The notes beneath the pieces are model-generated. The model searched no databases, had not been told where the DNA came from, and worked only from the letters and a program-made list of their open reading frames with translations. Positions 47,688 through 58,859 of a stretch of DNA of 64,000 bases are shown here, piece by piece. The stretch comes from Tetraselmis striata (taxonomy: Eukaryota > Chlorophyta > Chlorodendrophyceae > Chlorodendrales > Chlorodendraceae), in NCBI GenBank assembly GCA_006384855.1, contig VCJN01001892.1:1-64000 (forward strand), written 5' to 3'. Both the position numbers and the translations under genes were made by a program. How positions within the stretch are numbered: the stretch's first letter is position 1; each line of letters begins with the position of its first letter.

Positions 47688-48714
47688 TCATGCCAGGTGC
47701 TCTACGACGCATGTGAGGAGTCGGCTGGGTCTGATGAGGAGCTCCGGCATTACTCTCGTCTTCCAACGACGAACCCTCTTTTCCGCTTCCTCTCTCGAGC
47801 CAAGCATGACTCTTGCATCCGGCAAGTCGAGCTCGGATACATGTTGCATGGCCTTAAGGGGCGTCGACCCGCCTAATGAAGGGAGACAAAAGGTCTTCAA
47901 GAGATCATGCGATACACCCTTATATTGGGGGAAGGACACGGAGGCGCTGGAGTGCTCGATGCCGTTATTCTGTTGAATTTCCCACAGCCGTGACTCGCCG
48001 TTGCGTTGCACGCGAGCATGGGCGGGCACCCGACATGCATGTAACAACAAAAGACCTGCCACAACTGGTGTGTCAACTATGGAATCCACACGCCACCACG
48101 ATGCGCAGTTCGTGCAAAGGTAAATAAGCTTACAAGCTCCCCCCTTGTATGCCTTTCCATTGCATAGATACCGCCTCTTAACGGCCGCCACGTCGAGATG
48201 TGCCATGACGTCTTGATAGCTCTCAAAACATGCCTCATCTTGCACGGGGTCCAGCCAGACACCTGCCGCATCCTTTGTGTTCTCGAATTCGTAATATGAT
48301 TCTAAGAGCGTGTCCGGCTCGTCGAAGCGGGGAGCCGGAGCCACACGGCTTTCTCCGAGATACGTTTGTGAGACTGACGCGGGCCCCGGTGAGGGAGCCG
48401 ACGCGTGTTCGGCGCTCCCTTGCTGACCGGCACTGTTGGGTATGTTTGAAACGGGTGAACGTTCCGCCAAGGCTTGAGTTGTGGTTTTGGGAGGGGCCCG
48501 GCTGGCGGGGCCGGCCGGTATGCTATGGAGTGTGTACACCTACGTCCGCGTCGATTTTATCTAACTTCCTATCTATGATGTTGTGCATCTGATGCCGCAT
48601 TTCACTAACGCCAAAGACTTGCCCATGCCTATCCACGCACGACCCCGCCGCCTGGAGGACGGTGTCGAGCTCCTCCAATTCGCTCAACACCTCGCTCACC
48701 GTGCCGGACACCAT
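47688..48714 (-). CDS. Putative DNA-binding protein with FAR1/MULE-like zinc-finger region
   Basis: The main frame (48539-47688) has a Pro/Ala/Ser-rich start, then ACFESYQDVMAHLDVAAVKR, RYLCNGKAYKGGACKLIYLC, TNCASWW, and later LWEIQQNNGIEHSS. This spacing (a stretch beginning F-x-S, then paired Cys, W-x-I and His) resembles the WRKY-GCM1-type finger at the N-terminus of FAR1/MULE transposase proteins. The similarity is weak. GTGTGG...GGCAG between CASWW and the downstream part may be a short intron. An upstream overlapping frame (48714-48523) encodes a helical segment VSEVLSELEELDTVLQAAG in another frame. It could be exon 1 with an unidentified junction or a frameshift. No transposase core is visible. 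It could be a transposon remnant or host gene. Confidence 0.4.
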
Positions 48715-49223
48715 GCTCCTATATAGGAGTCAACCATGGAAGCGAGGGGGCGGGGGCCGGAAGACGGATTGAGAGAAACGTGAGTACTGTTGGGCCGTGC
48801 CCTTGCTGGCACACAGTAGTAGTGGCGCCGCCGACCACTACAGACAATACTACACCACCAATACTTTTTTGTAGTTTGTACTGTCCTTATTAACCCTGTA
48901 GTCGTCGCCGAATAACGCCCATTCTGGCTCGTATTCGGCACCGGTCATTTACCGGTACCGAATGCATACGAGCTCGCAAAACGCCCCAACACGACTCACA
49001 ACCGGTATTTGTCCCAACTATTATCATCATATTATCAGCGAATATGTTATCATTAAAACAATCATAATCGCTATTTATTGTTCCGTATTGTTCCGCACGC
49101 TTGGGGGGTCATCCCTATATGTTCGAAGACGGGCACCCACGCGCCAAGCTGGGCGCTCAAGCAATCAAAGTTAGACATCCTAACCCGCCAATTCGTCCCT
49201 TGTTGATCGCTTATCACCCCTAG
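48715..49223. other. Spacer with a 14-bp TATA palindrome
   Basis: CTCCTATATAGGAG, a perfect palindrome, starts at about 48717, directly before the ATG of the minus-strand helical frame. It is too close to a start codon for a normal TATA box. The rest shows nothing recognisable. Confidence 0.4.
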
Positions 49224-49700
49224 TTGGTTCGCACCAATCCCTTATGGGTCACCCGTGCATTGCGGGGCGCCCGCCCGTATGTGGTGGAGTACATCAAGCT
49301 GCTTGTCCGCGACACCAGGCCGCCAATGCCGGAGGCCGACATGGCCGTCATCAGCCCCTACCACAAGCAGGTCATGAAGATTTAGCAGGCGCTGCGGCGG
49401 GAGGGGCTGGCTTGCGTCATTGTGGGCAGGACGGAGCGGCTGCAGGGCCAGAAACGCCGCGTCATCATCACCTCCACCGCGCGCAGCAACCCCGAGCATC
49501 TGGAGTTCGACACGCGCCACGTGCTGGGCTTCGTGGCCAATCCCAAGCGCTTCAACGTGGCCGCCACCACACGCGCCATGGCGCTGCCCATCGTGGTGGG
49601 CAACCAAGATATCCTCCTGCGCGACCCAGGTTGGGCGCGCTGCTGCATGACCGCGCTATCCGGGGACCATGGAGCGGCTCCGGCCGTGAGGACGCCATGC
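49224..49700 (+). pseudogene. Decayed C-terminal fragment of a MOV10/SDE3-type RNA helicase
   Basis: SF1 helicases of the UPF1/MOV10 group unwind RNA; plant SDE3 acts in RNA silencing. The frame reads PYVVEYIKLLVRDTRPP, MAVISPYHKQVMKI, an in-frame TAG at 49383-49385, QALRREGLACVIVGRTERLQ, GQKRRVIITSTARSNPEHLE, LGFVANPKRFNVAATTRAMA and LPIVVGNQDILLRDPGW. These are motifs IV-VI of the family. Motif V has RLQGQK where family members have EFQGQE, and motif VI has an extra residue (VAATTRAMA instead of VAVTRAKA). No Walker A or B region lies upstream. Stop, truncation and motif damage together indicate a pseudogene; intron gain at GATTTAG|CAG is a less likely alternative. Confidence 0.75.
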
Positions 49701-51490
49701 AACTACCACCGCCGCCGCCACCACCGCGTCTCCACTGCCGCCTCCGCCGCAAGATCGTGAGAAAGTCATGATACCCCTGCCACCAGCACCAGAACTACCA
49801 CCACAATGGCCGCCATCACCTGCCCCACCTGCAAATGGCGGACCTAGCCAGTGTGGACCCGGAGTGCTGGCGGTGACTGGACAGGCACACCGACTGGGCG
49901 TGGTCCATGCAGGTGGGCCTGCCGCGGATGGCGCTCCGTCCCATCAGACGGAGCAGGAGGGGCCATCCTGGCGCCGTCCCGATGAGTGATGAAGAAACGG
50001 TGCATGGCCTGCTGCCTGTACGCGCCAGGTCCATCCGGCAGAGTTCCGCAGGTCCGTTGAGTCGTTGGCTACTGCGACTGGGACACCGGGCAGCGCCAGT
50101 AGCACTAGCACAGCACAGGTGCCGGCGCACGTGAAAGGAGCAGTGAATCAACAATGCGTATATCACCAATCCTGTATCAAATTGGGACGGATCCGACCTG
50201 TCAGATAATTCTGCACATTTCTGCCACGTTGCTTTTGCCACAACCTGACCTCCCGCGTCCAGGCATCGGGATCTCATTGGCGGTGTTCACAACTGATGCA
50301 TCCTGGCACCCAGGGATCAGCAAGTTAGGAGGGTACAGCTACCATCCCCCTGTGCGCTTGTTCGATCATAGTGCTATGGATACTCCGGCATGGGCATCGA
50401 AGAAGCAGTGGCCACTCTCGTGTTGGCCATGGCTTTCTGGGGGCATTTGAGCATGTTTCGGCATCTGTCCGACTATCAACAGTAGTAAGGGACCCGGCAA
50501 CATAGTAAGGGTGCCGGCGTGGTAATAAGAATACTGCAAATAAGACCCTGCCCTACCTGGTACTCTGTCAGAGGTCAAATGTAGAGGAAACAATAGCGGA
50601 GCTGTACCAAATGTTCTCATAGGTTGAGTGCAAGCCCAATTTGAGGCTTATAATAAGGGTTTCATAGGTGCAGCGGCACCGCTATACGAGACGGAATGAA
50701 ACTTTGGTGGCCGCATGTGGCCACACATATGGGTGTGTAACTTTTCGCCACGCGCCTCGTCAGAGCCCAATACATACTCGGTGATAGGAGTTGTGTCGGT
50801 TGTACTTTTACACGTATCACCCGCACGTGATTCCCCCCCCCTTCCCCACCCCAATCTCTTGCGACACCGATGTGCATGCCGCCATTAAGCGACATGCCCC
50901 CGCTGTGCTCCACAATATCATTGTTCAACCAAATCATATACACATAACCAAGGCGAGTGCACGCTGTCCCATCGCATGCCAGTCTGCTCACGATCAAGTG
51001 CAATGCGCACGCATGCAGCCATCCACGCGCACTTGGCCTCAGTGCCGCTAGGCGAGAGGGGATGATGAGTGAATGTGTGAAACCCATACTTATATGGGGA
51101 GATGTACATCGGAATTAGATATGGATTTCAATATGCCAATATCACCAGCGGTAGAGAGAGTACATCTGAGATAATATATGAACGATAGTTGGCATTTTTT
51201 GAATTGAATGTAACTGCCATCCCTAGAGCTGCTCACCGCTTCCCTCCACTCATCTGGACACCAGCCTACAGACAACCCAGGAATCAAAAGCACATGCTTC
51301 TCCGCCGCCCCCTCCCCACCCAGCTTATCTTCTGAAGTTGATATATGCCAAGAATGGTGGGCATCTGCCTATGGCTTCATGAGCGAATATGCTGAGGCGT
51401 CAGCGGCCAGGACACAGCGGTCAAAGCAATATCTTGGGCAGGGCGCATGCGATTGGTCAGAGGCCTCGAGGGCTGGCAGTTACACTCGCT
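49701..51490. other. No gene recognised; contains dispersed repeat copy 3
   Basis: After the helicase fragment there are only short unsupported frames. The dispersed repeat lies at 50521-50670. A C run is at about 50833-50842. Confidence 0.45.
50521..50670 (+). repeat. Dispersed repeat, copy 3 of 3
   Basis: It aligns with 6811-6944 and 8846-8985. It is closest to copy 1 in the 3' half (gcaagcccaatttgaggctt), some 43 kb away. Confidence 0.6.
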
Positions 51491-52325
51491 CTACAGGAGC
51501 GAGCCGCCAGAGCTGTCATACACGAAACCGGTGGTGTTCTTGCTCAGCATGAGGGTGAGGATGGACTGAGCCACATCAAAGTAGCTCGTCTTAAACTCGG
51601 TGACGCCACTGGTGCGGGGCACGCCTGGCTCCGCGGAGATGCCGTCCGGCGCCACCACATTCACCCGCACGGGAGCGAGTTCCACGGCCAGGCACTTTGC
51701 CAGGCCCTCAATCGCGGCGTTGACGGCGCACTTCTGGTTGGCGCCGGGAATGGGCTTGCGGCTGAGGAAGCCGCCGACAAAGGTGATGCTGGTCGAGCAT
51801 AGCGGGGCGCCGTACCGCGCGGGGATGACTTCACCCCAATACTTTGCCGTCCAGATGCCCTGCAGCTGCGCCAGGCTCTGGTCAATGAACTTGCCACCCG
51901 GGGCGCCTCCGCTGGAGAGGACCAGGTGATCGAACCCTCCGATGCCTTCGAAAGCCTTCTGCACCGCGCTCTCGTCGGTGGCATCGCAGGCGATGGCCGT
52001 GGAGGAGGGGCCGAGCTCTGCGGCAGCGCTGGCGAGTTTGTTCTCTGACCGCCCCAGAATCACAACTTTGCCGCCAGCAGCTACGACCTGCCGGGCGACG
52101 TGAAGGCCGACGCCAGAGGTGCCGCCAACCTGAAAAAGCGAGCACGGGCCAGCGCGCGGCGGTCATTAGCTTCGGAAACTGAACCGCCGACGAAGACGAA
52201 AACACCAGAGACTTGCCTTGCAGGCGGCGCCGTTCGGGGGATCAGCCAAAAATATTACAGGCATGGAGGCTTACCACGACGGTGCGAGTGCCGGCAAGGG
52301 CAGCGGGGCCAAAGATAGTAGCCAT
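51491..52325 (-). CDS. Short-chain dehydrogenase/reductase (SDR), atypical active site
   Basis: Two exons: 52325-52275 (17 codons, MATIFGPAALAGTRTVV, donor GTAAGC) and 52129-51491, joined in phase 0, 229 aa. The Rossmann start is VVVGGTSGVGLHVARQVVAA with KVVILGRS, the NAD(P)-binding GxxxGxG motif. ACDATDESAV and the later LSSGGAPGG correspond to the D-x-x-D and NNAG positions. The family's YxxxK is not present: the equivalent segment is PIPGANQKCAVNAAIEGLAK, with Gly where Tyr is expected. The rest (CLAVELAPVRVNVVAPDG) is a normal SDR C-terminal half. Some bacterial SDRs share this ELAPVRVN form without YxxxK. It probably binds a nucleotide, but dehydrogenase activity is doubtful. Substrate unknown. 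Confidence 0.85.
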
Positions 52326-55019
52326 CGACGCAGCTGTTCGCTCTTGACCGTGTCTTGCTCTGTTACCTTGTCCTGTACAGAAAGTAGAGGTAGTTAGGGT
52401 TTTTTTGGCCGACTGCGGAGCGATGGGGCTGGCCACACTCGTCGGCGGGCTCGCGGTCCGCGGCAGCACAGGGCCCGCGTCAGCCGGATGGCAGACTTCG
52501 AAGCTATGCTTGTGTACCTTGGAAGGACGTGAGATCGGCAAAGTCGCCACCTCAAGACTGACAGCCCCATATACACCACCGCGCTCACTACTTCACGAGG
52601 CAACAAAGCCTAGATGGCCCGGTCGGCGATCGGCGATCGCCGCCTCCCCTTTACTACGAAAGCAACGTCGCCTCCGAACAGTGGGGCAAAGCGACTACCG
52701 CACAACCTAACACCCAATTTTCGGCGCTGTGCCAGAGTCAAACGACTGGCACAGGGCGGATCACGATTTCGCGGGGTTGTGTCGGAGACTCGGAGAATGG
52801 GTGGGCAGGTGGCACCCACTAATCACCTTTGGCCACTACTCCGAGGTGTTGCGAAGGCTTCCGCTCCCGGCGGTTCGACGGCAGCCAATCGGCGCACGAT
52901 GCTTCAGTGGTGTCGCTCGACTACACTGGGCGCAAGGTCTCCCGGTGCAGCTGCGGATTTGATACGAAAGAGGCTGGGCTTGGTCTGGAGAGAGTGAGAG
53001 GTGTTGAGTCGTTATCGTCAGGCTCGCCCACCCTTTATAGTTCTGACCTGCCTCGGTGTGTTCTGCACAGCGTACGCCCAGCAATCGCAGTTGGACTATT
53101 GTACTGCGGAAAACGGTACAGGTAGTCTGACGCGGGGCGCAGCGCCGCAACGGTGCCCTGAAGCTGTCGCGATCGCAGCAGCGCAGTAGCGATTATGCAG
53201 TAACGTCCGAGGGTTAGGAGTAGCGCGTACCTGTAAGGATTAGTCGCTACCGTACCTGTACGACTGTTAACAGTGATCGCACCTGATGATCGCCGCGCGC
53301 GCCGCCGGCGGTCGGTGACTCGGTGAGGGATATGGCCTACAAGTAGGTACAGTATTTGATGATTACATGAGCTAGACGCAACATTCAAGAAATCCACACA
53401 GAAATCCAGAAGGAAATCCAGAAGTCGTAGTACCAGACTTGTCCCGGGGGTGGAAAAATCCAGTACCTGATCTGCAGTGTTGATCTTTTAGTACCTGTAC
53501 TGCTTTTCGCCGTAGTGGATTTGAATTGTTACTGGCCGTTTTGTAATCCACATAGACAGCAAGTAATACAGTGTGCATGTTTAGCGGCGCGCGGCACCGC
53601 CGGGTAAGAATTCATATATGCCCTAAATAGGAAGTGATAGTGACACTGCGGTTCTTGCGAGGCGGCGCGGCGCCCTGGCGGTCCTCGTATATTCTCGAGA
53701 TCCGGATCGTCCTTAGCCACGCAGTTGTAGTGGGGTTTGCAATGAGGGGGATATCTGCCAGCACAACCCAAAGCGAAGACAAGGGGTAATTTATAACTGG
53801 TGTGAGATTTGGCTACGAGGGTGGCGTCTTCAAAGCGTTATAAGCGGGCGGGGTACATCGGGGTTTCTATATTAATCTAGCGGCTAAGCAAGTTCAGCAC
53901 ATGGCGAAGCTCAGGGGACGAGGCATCATCGGGTGATTGCCCTTAATGGCGGCAGGATGGCACGTGGCGTTCCGGTCGAGTTATTCATCAGCGTCATACT
54001 ATGGTCGTATATTATACCAGCGCGTAGGTGGCAGAAATTTTAAGTGGCAGTGCCTGCCCTAGCCGTGTTTTGCCACCTTTCTATAGCGTTTTCCAATCAT
54101 GTTTTGCTGCTAACATGCCATTATACTAGTGGAATGTTTACATTATTATTCTCCTGTTGTTAATTACAACAGTATATTTTTAGTAGTAATAATAGTATCA
54201 ATATTAAAAAATAGAATAACATTAGATAAAACTAAATATTCGCTAATAGTATCAATTGTATTGTAAACGTTCCATCGTACTGAATGTTCGTGATAAGGAT
54301 GTCATTGTATTTATTATCAGCAGTTGGCGTTTCCTTTAGCAGGTGCGGTACGGCACAAATACGGTGCTATGTCCTGTGCTAGTATGCCGTACCGCCCGAG
54401 GGGCTGCATCGACCCGCAGCGCCTCGAGGAGCTGCGTCAACATGATCGTACTCCGATACGGCACCTCCGCATGCGGTTCCCGACGCAGCCATCCCGAGTG
54501 GCGCTGCCCCCGGATGTTGCTTCGTCGTGTGCTTAAAAGCACCAGGGGGCTTGTCTGTCTCCACCTTTCTTTGTCGCGGCGCACCCACCATGGGGTCGCA
54601 TCGCGACGCAGCTCGTGTCTTCGTGACATGCAAGGTCTTTGGTTTTACAAGTCACTCGGAAGTGATGCCCCGCGCCCAGCTCGAGGACATGTCTCGGTGG
54701 CCGAGAGGCGGTCGACGCTCGTCCAGAGGGCACCGTGCGCGGGCTCTTCGCGCTGTCAACCAGTGTCCAACACGGACAGCAACCGTTTGACTGAATGATT
54801 CGGGGGGAACGCTCTTCACGCCTCGCGATACAAGAGGCCCCATGCCGCCGGCTTTTGGCTCGCCGGCGAAGAAGACACTATCCCCGGGCAGGAACGCGCG
54901 ATTCATGAGCCGGTGGAACCTGCGGCTTCAACGCGCTACTCAGCGCCACAATCGGGCTGCCCCTCGCAGTAGCCCCAGGAACACAGCCGGTCGGCGCCAA
55001 CCGGCCACTGACCAATGTA
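52326..55019. other. SDR 5' flank and AT-rich gene-poor DNA
   Basis: No gene supported. 52729-52962 (plus) gives a protein-like frame, WHRADHDFAGLCRRLGEWVG, that I cannot place. 54100-54300 is strongly AT-rich with repeated taatagtatcaat. Frames at 54324-54800 have no recognisable domain. Confidence 0.4.
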
Positions 55020-55900
55020 TTCCGCCCCCGAATTGCCTAGCGGACGCCCAAGAAGGGCAACCGAAGGACCGCCCAGCGCCGCCCAAGCACCCACCCTGCT
55101 CCCCACGACGATGTTACCCCCTCACCTCCGCCCTAAACACTGCAAGCCGGACGCAGTACGCATCGTCGGATTCGACTGGGACCCGGCCACCGAATAAACC
55201 ATATCTCCCAGCACCGATCCCAGAGCAGTCCAAAAAATACAGATAATCGAATTCAAATAATGTACTGATCTCAATCATGCCACCGTGCACGCTCTCATCC
55301 ACGAAAAATACCAACACATGGTGAGCGCCCTACGTCAACAAGGCTGGCAGTGTCCGATTGAAATCATCCCCGTCACCCTCAGCCGCAGCGGCATCATGCA
55401 CGACAAACTCAGACTAGAAGCCATCCATAGCCTCACGGTCCTCCGCCCCAAGAAGCAACCCCCGGACAAGCCCCCTCCGCCTCGAAACGCCGCTGCAATA
55501 CGCCTCTGTAGGAAACTCCGACGACACTCAATCATTCGGATGGCTACATATCCTCCTCCGCATATCCCGACAGTCCCTCAAACCTGCCATGCTGTCCAAC
55601 CCCAGTACCTCCCACAAACCCCGCACGCACACCCACCGTCAACATACACGCTTCCACAGACCATCGTACACGACACCCCCGCCACGGCAGGGGGGGGGGG
55701 GGGGGGGGCAATACCAAGCATCATGGAAGGAGGGGGGCCGCAGGGCGACAAGGAGGAAGGCCAGAAGCTGCATCCGTAATCCCCAGGGTTCCCACAGCGG
55801 CTGGAGAAAGCATGTCCTAAAATAAATTCGGCTTGGGCAGTGGAGAGCAGCAAGTCATCATGTTGTGAATCAATTTCAATTTCAGTTTCTGTCCCCGGGC
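55020..55900 (+). pseudogene. Degenerate retroelement 3' region, copy 2
   Basis: The plus-strand equivalent of 33440-34300. It carries KHCKPDAVRIVGFDWDPATE, a stop, IIEFK, another stop, then HEKYQHMVSALRQQGWQCPI and EIIPVTLSRSGIMHD: the PD...EFK and C-terminal helix-strand of the retroelement nuclease region. Downstream, MATYPPPHIPTVPQTCH and TYTLPQTIVHDTPATAG match copy 1. A G run (about 55690-55708) interrupts it. The two copies are inverted relative to each other, about 21 kb apart. Confidence 0.6.
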
Positions 55901-56010
55901 ACCCGCGCTGGTCGGCGCCATCGGGCCGTCCCTGGGCCAAATGTGCCTCCCGGTTGCCTCCGCGGCCTAAGCACACAGGTAGTCGGCGCCAACGGGGCGC
56001 AGCTGCGCCT

Positions 56011-56470
56011 CGTGTTTCAATAGCCTTCGCAGCCCCGGACTTGCAGCTGGTCGGCGCCATCCGGCCGTCACTGCACTCTACTATGCCCCGGCCGCTTCTG
56101 CGGCATGCACACGCAGCTGGTCGGCACCATCAACTGGCCGTCACTGCACCATATGCCGCTGTCTTTTCCGCGGCCCGGTCACGCGCAGATGGTCGGCGCC
56201 GTCCCGTCCCTGCACCATGCGCCCCGGTCGCCTCAATGGCCGTGTTTCAATGGCCTTCGCAGCCCCGGACTTGCAGTTGGTCGGCGCCATCCGGCCGTCA
56301 ATGCACTCTACTATGCCCCGGCCGCTTCTGCGGCACGCACACGCAGCTGGTCGGCACCATCAACTGGCCGTCACTGCACCATATGCCGCTGTCTTTTCCG
56401 CGGCCCGGTCACGCGCAGATGGTCGGCGCCGTCCCGTCCCTGCACCATGCGCCCCGGTCGCCTCCGCGGC
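56011..56470 (+). repeat. Tandem duplication of a 230-bp unit built from about 77-bp submonomers
   Basis: 56011-56240 and 56241-56470 are nearly identical, starting cgtgtttcaaTRgccttcgc. Each contains three versions of ctggtcggcRccatc/gtc followed by ccgtcactgcac/ccgtccctgcac, spaced about 70-80 bp. Diverged submonomers extend left to about 55905. Confidence 0.85.
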
Positions 56471-56693
56471 TAAGGAGCCGAGGAATCCGAGGGTACCAAG
56501 GTTTTGGGGGCAATTCGTTTTCTTTACGAAGTCATTCTGTGAAAACTAGATTTTATGGCAAATTGCTGGTGTCGCCAATTGGGTGACGCTTCTCCTTACC
56601 ATGTTGCTGCAGCGAGTCTCTGCTTGCGTGCATGGTACATTGGGCGGCATTATTGGGAATGGGACAAGATTATAGCGTAAACGGTACATGCCA

Positions 56694-56739
56694 CTATACT
56701 TCACTTTTGACTCACTGAAAATGGGACAATTTACTAGCT
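56694..56739 (+). repeat. Left arm of a perfect 46-bp inverted repeat
   Basis: Starts CTATACTTCACTTTTGACTC. Its exact reverse complement is at 61717-61762, 5.07 kb away. Weaker inverted similarity extends outwards to about 56655 on the left and 61830 on the right. Confidence 0.9.
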
Positions 56740-56955
56740 TTAAACCCTGTGCCGGTTTTTAGGGTTCGCGTGTACTAGCGCAAAGTACATGATCACTTGG
56801 TGGCGGCGGAACGAGGCAAAGGCGGCGGGTGGAGGCAGGTTCTCCGAAGGTAGGTAGGTAGGTAGGTTGCCGCGAAGTCGAGGCAGTTCTCCGCCTCCCA
56901 CACATGTCTAACAGTTCTCGCTGAAACAAGTAGGAAGTAGGGCTGCGGGGTCAGT

Positions 56956-57309
56956 ATGGGTTCCCCCTTCAGGGCTATACACGAACTTCGCGCTGCACTT
57001 GGGGAGGTGCGGGAACTCCTTCAAGATCATGAGGGAATGTCGAGTAGGGAAGTTCTTCTCGAGATGGCAACAAGTTGTACCGGGTCTGCCGTTGGGCGGC
57101 CCGTCTCCTCGCGTGGGGCAGCCTTGCGTGATGTTGCGACCTTGAAAGAGTCGTTAAGGGGGGGTGGCCAGCGCCCCCCTTCGTCTTTGGCCGAAGTAGT
57201 GGCGTCTGAAGAGGGTGCCGCAGGCAGCCCCGGTATGCAAGGCAGCGCTAAGCGTTCCGACACGGCAGTTGCAGGGGCTCCACGGCCCACCCCGCCCGGC
57301 TGGGGCTGA
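56956..57309 (+). CDS. Hypothetical protein within the inverted-repeat-bounded segment
   Basis: I do not recognise it. The 117-codon frame starts MGSPFRAIHELRAALGEVRE and continues LLQDHEGMSSREVLLEMATS, a helix-prone N-terminus, then becomes Gly/Ser/Ala-rich. It is one of the few protein-like frames between the 46-bp inverted repeats, so it may belong to a mobile element. A following frame, YADYKAVKSVISGLPTNWRF (about 57370-57435), may be a continuation after an unresolved junction. Confidence 0.33.
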   Translation: MGSPFRAIHELRAALGEVRELLQDHEGMSSREVLLEMATSCTGSAVGRPVSSRGAALRDVATLKESLRGGGQRPPSSLAEVVASEEGAAGSPGMQGSAKRSDTAVAGAPRPTPPGWG

Positions 57310-57519
57310 GGTACAACCACACCATATCGGTCACTGGCTTCCTGCCGAAGACGGCCACACTGAATATGCCGACTACAAAGCGGTCAAGTCGGTAATCTCA
57401 GGCCTCCCTACTAATTGGCGGTTCTTGTATGCCTCGGCGGCTACAAAGGTATGCTGCCCCTCGTCAAATTATTTCCGCGTGCAGGTAGCAGTCACCTGCG
57501 GTTGAACCAACGGATACAT

Positions 57520-58450
57520 TACAGCAAGGCCGCCCACCTTGCGACTGGCGTCGCTTCTTTTGAGGCCGGTTGCGACTATGCGGCAGCAAGGCGAGGGGGT
57601 GCGTCGCTCGTGCAGCTAGCAGTCGGGGGGATGTGGGTAGTAGGTTGAACGCGCGATGGCGACATAAGTAGCAAGCCATAAAATGCAAAGGTGGACAACA
57701 ACATTATGTCGCAGCAAGGCCGACCACCTTGGCGGTGTGCGTCGCTTCTTTTGAGGGCGGCTGCGACTCGTTGGCGGCGGGCGAGGAGATGCGTCGCTTG
57801 TGCCAGGTTTTGCACCCGGGGATGTGGGTCGAACGTGCGACGGCGACATTATAACTAGCAAGCCGAAAACTGAAACAGCCCAGCATAGCCTTATCTCGCA
57901 AAAAGGCCGCCCACCTTGGCGACTCGCGGCGCCTCTTGCAAGCCGGCTGCGACTCGTCGGTAGCAAGGCGAGGGGGTGCGTCGCTCGTGCCAGCTTTTGC
58001 ACTTGGGGGCTGTCGGACGAACGTGCGATGGCGACATAATTAGCAAGTCGGAAACTAACTAAAACAACCTAGCATAGCCTTACAGCATCGCAGCAAGGCC
58101 GCCCACCCTTGCGACTTCCCGGCGCCTCTTGCGAGCCGGCTGCGACTCGTCGGCAGCGAAGCGAGGGGGTGCGTCGCTCGGGGGCTGTGGGTCGAACGTG
58201 CGATGGCGACATAATTAGCAAGCCGAAAACTACAGAAGCCCAGGATAGCCTTACATCGCAGCACGGCCGCCCACCTTGGCGACTGGCGTTGCTTGTTTTA
58301 AGGCCTACTGCAACTCGTCGGCAGCGGGGGCATGGAGTGCGTTGCTTGTGCCAGCTTTTGCAGTCGGATGCTGTGGGTCGAACATGCTATGGCGACATAA
58401 TTAGCAAGCCGTAAAATTACAAAGGTGCACCACAACATTATATCGCAGCA
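57520..58450. repeat. Satellite B, block 1 (about 184-bp monomers)
   Basis: The anchor gtcgaacgtgcgatggcgac recurs with gcgatgg at 57653, 57837, 58025, 58200 and 58386 (steps 184, 188, 175, 186). Each monomer contains aaggccgcccaccttg, gaggccggctgcgactcg, gggggtgcgtcgctcg and ataattagcaagc. It is unrelated in sequence to satellite A. Confidence 0.92.
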
Positions 58451-58455
58451 CGGCC

Positions 58456-58489
<34 letters not shown>

Positions 58490-58833
58490 ACCCTGCCCTC
58501 CATCCCGCCTATTCCGCATATCTTTTAGTGGACATGGTGGTTGTCGCACCTTTAGCCTCCGAGCCGCTGGCATCCGGCACGCCCTCACCCCCGCCTAATG
58601 CGAGCGCAAGTCCTAAGAGTGTGGCTGCCGACGCGCCGGCTCCCTGCCCGCCGCTCTCCCCCGCATGGCTATCGCCAGGCGTAGGCAAGCCCTCGGCCGC
58701 ATCGCCAGCGGCAGCCGCCAAACTCGGCGACATGTCCGCCGCTGGCGGGCCCTGCCCCTGACCCGCCACTGCCTGCGTATCGGCCCAGCTAGGTCCAACG
58801 GCAAGGGCCGCCACGCGACGAGAGCGTTTGGCA
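58451..58833. repeat. Poly-C plus about 375-bp unit, copy 1 of a duplicated segment
   Basis: A C run (about 58457-58486) and following sequence (gacatggtggttgtcgc, agcctccgagccgc, gagagcgtttggc at the end) recur at 60780-61137. On the minus strand it reads as Ala/Gly-rich protein (TPGDSHAGESGGQGAGASAA), probably not coding. Confidence 0.85.
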
Positions 58834-58859
58834 TGCGGGTCAGGAGCAGCGCCGCGAGG

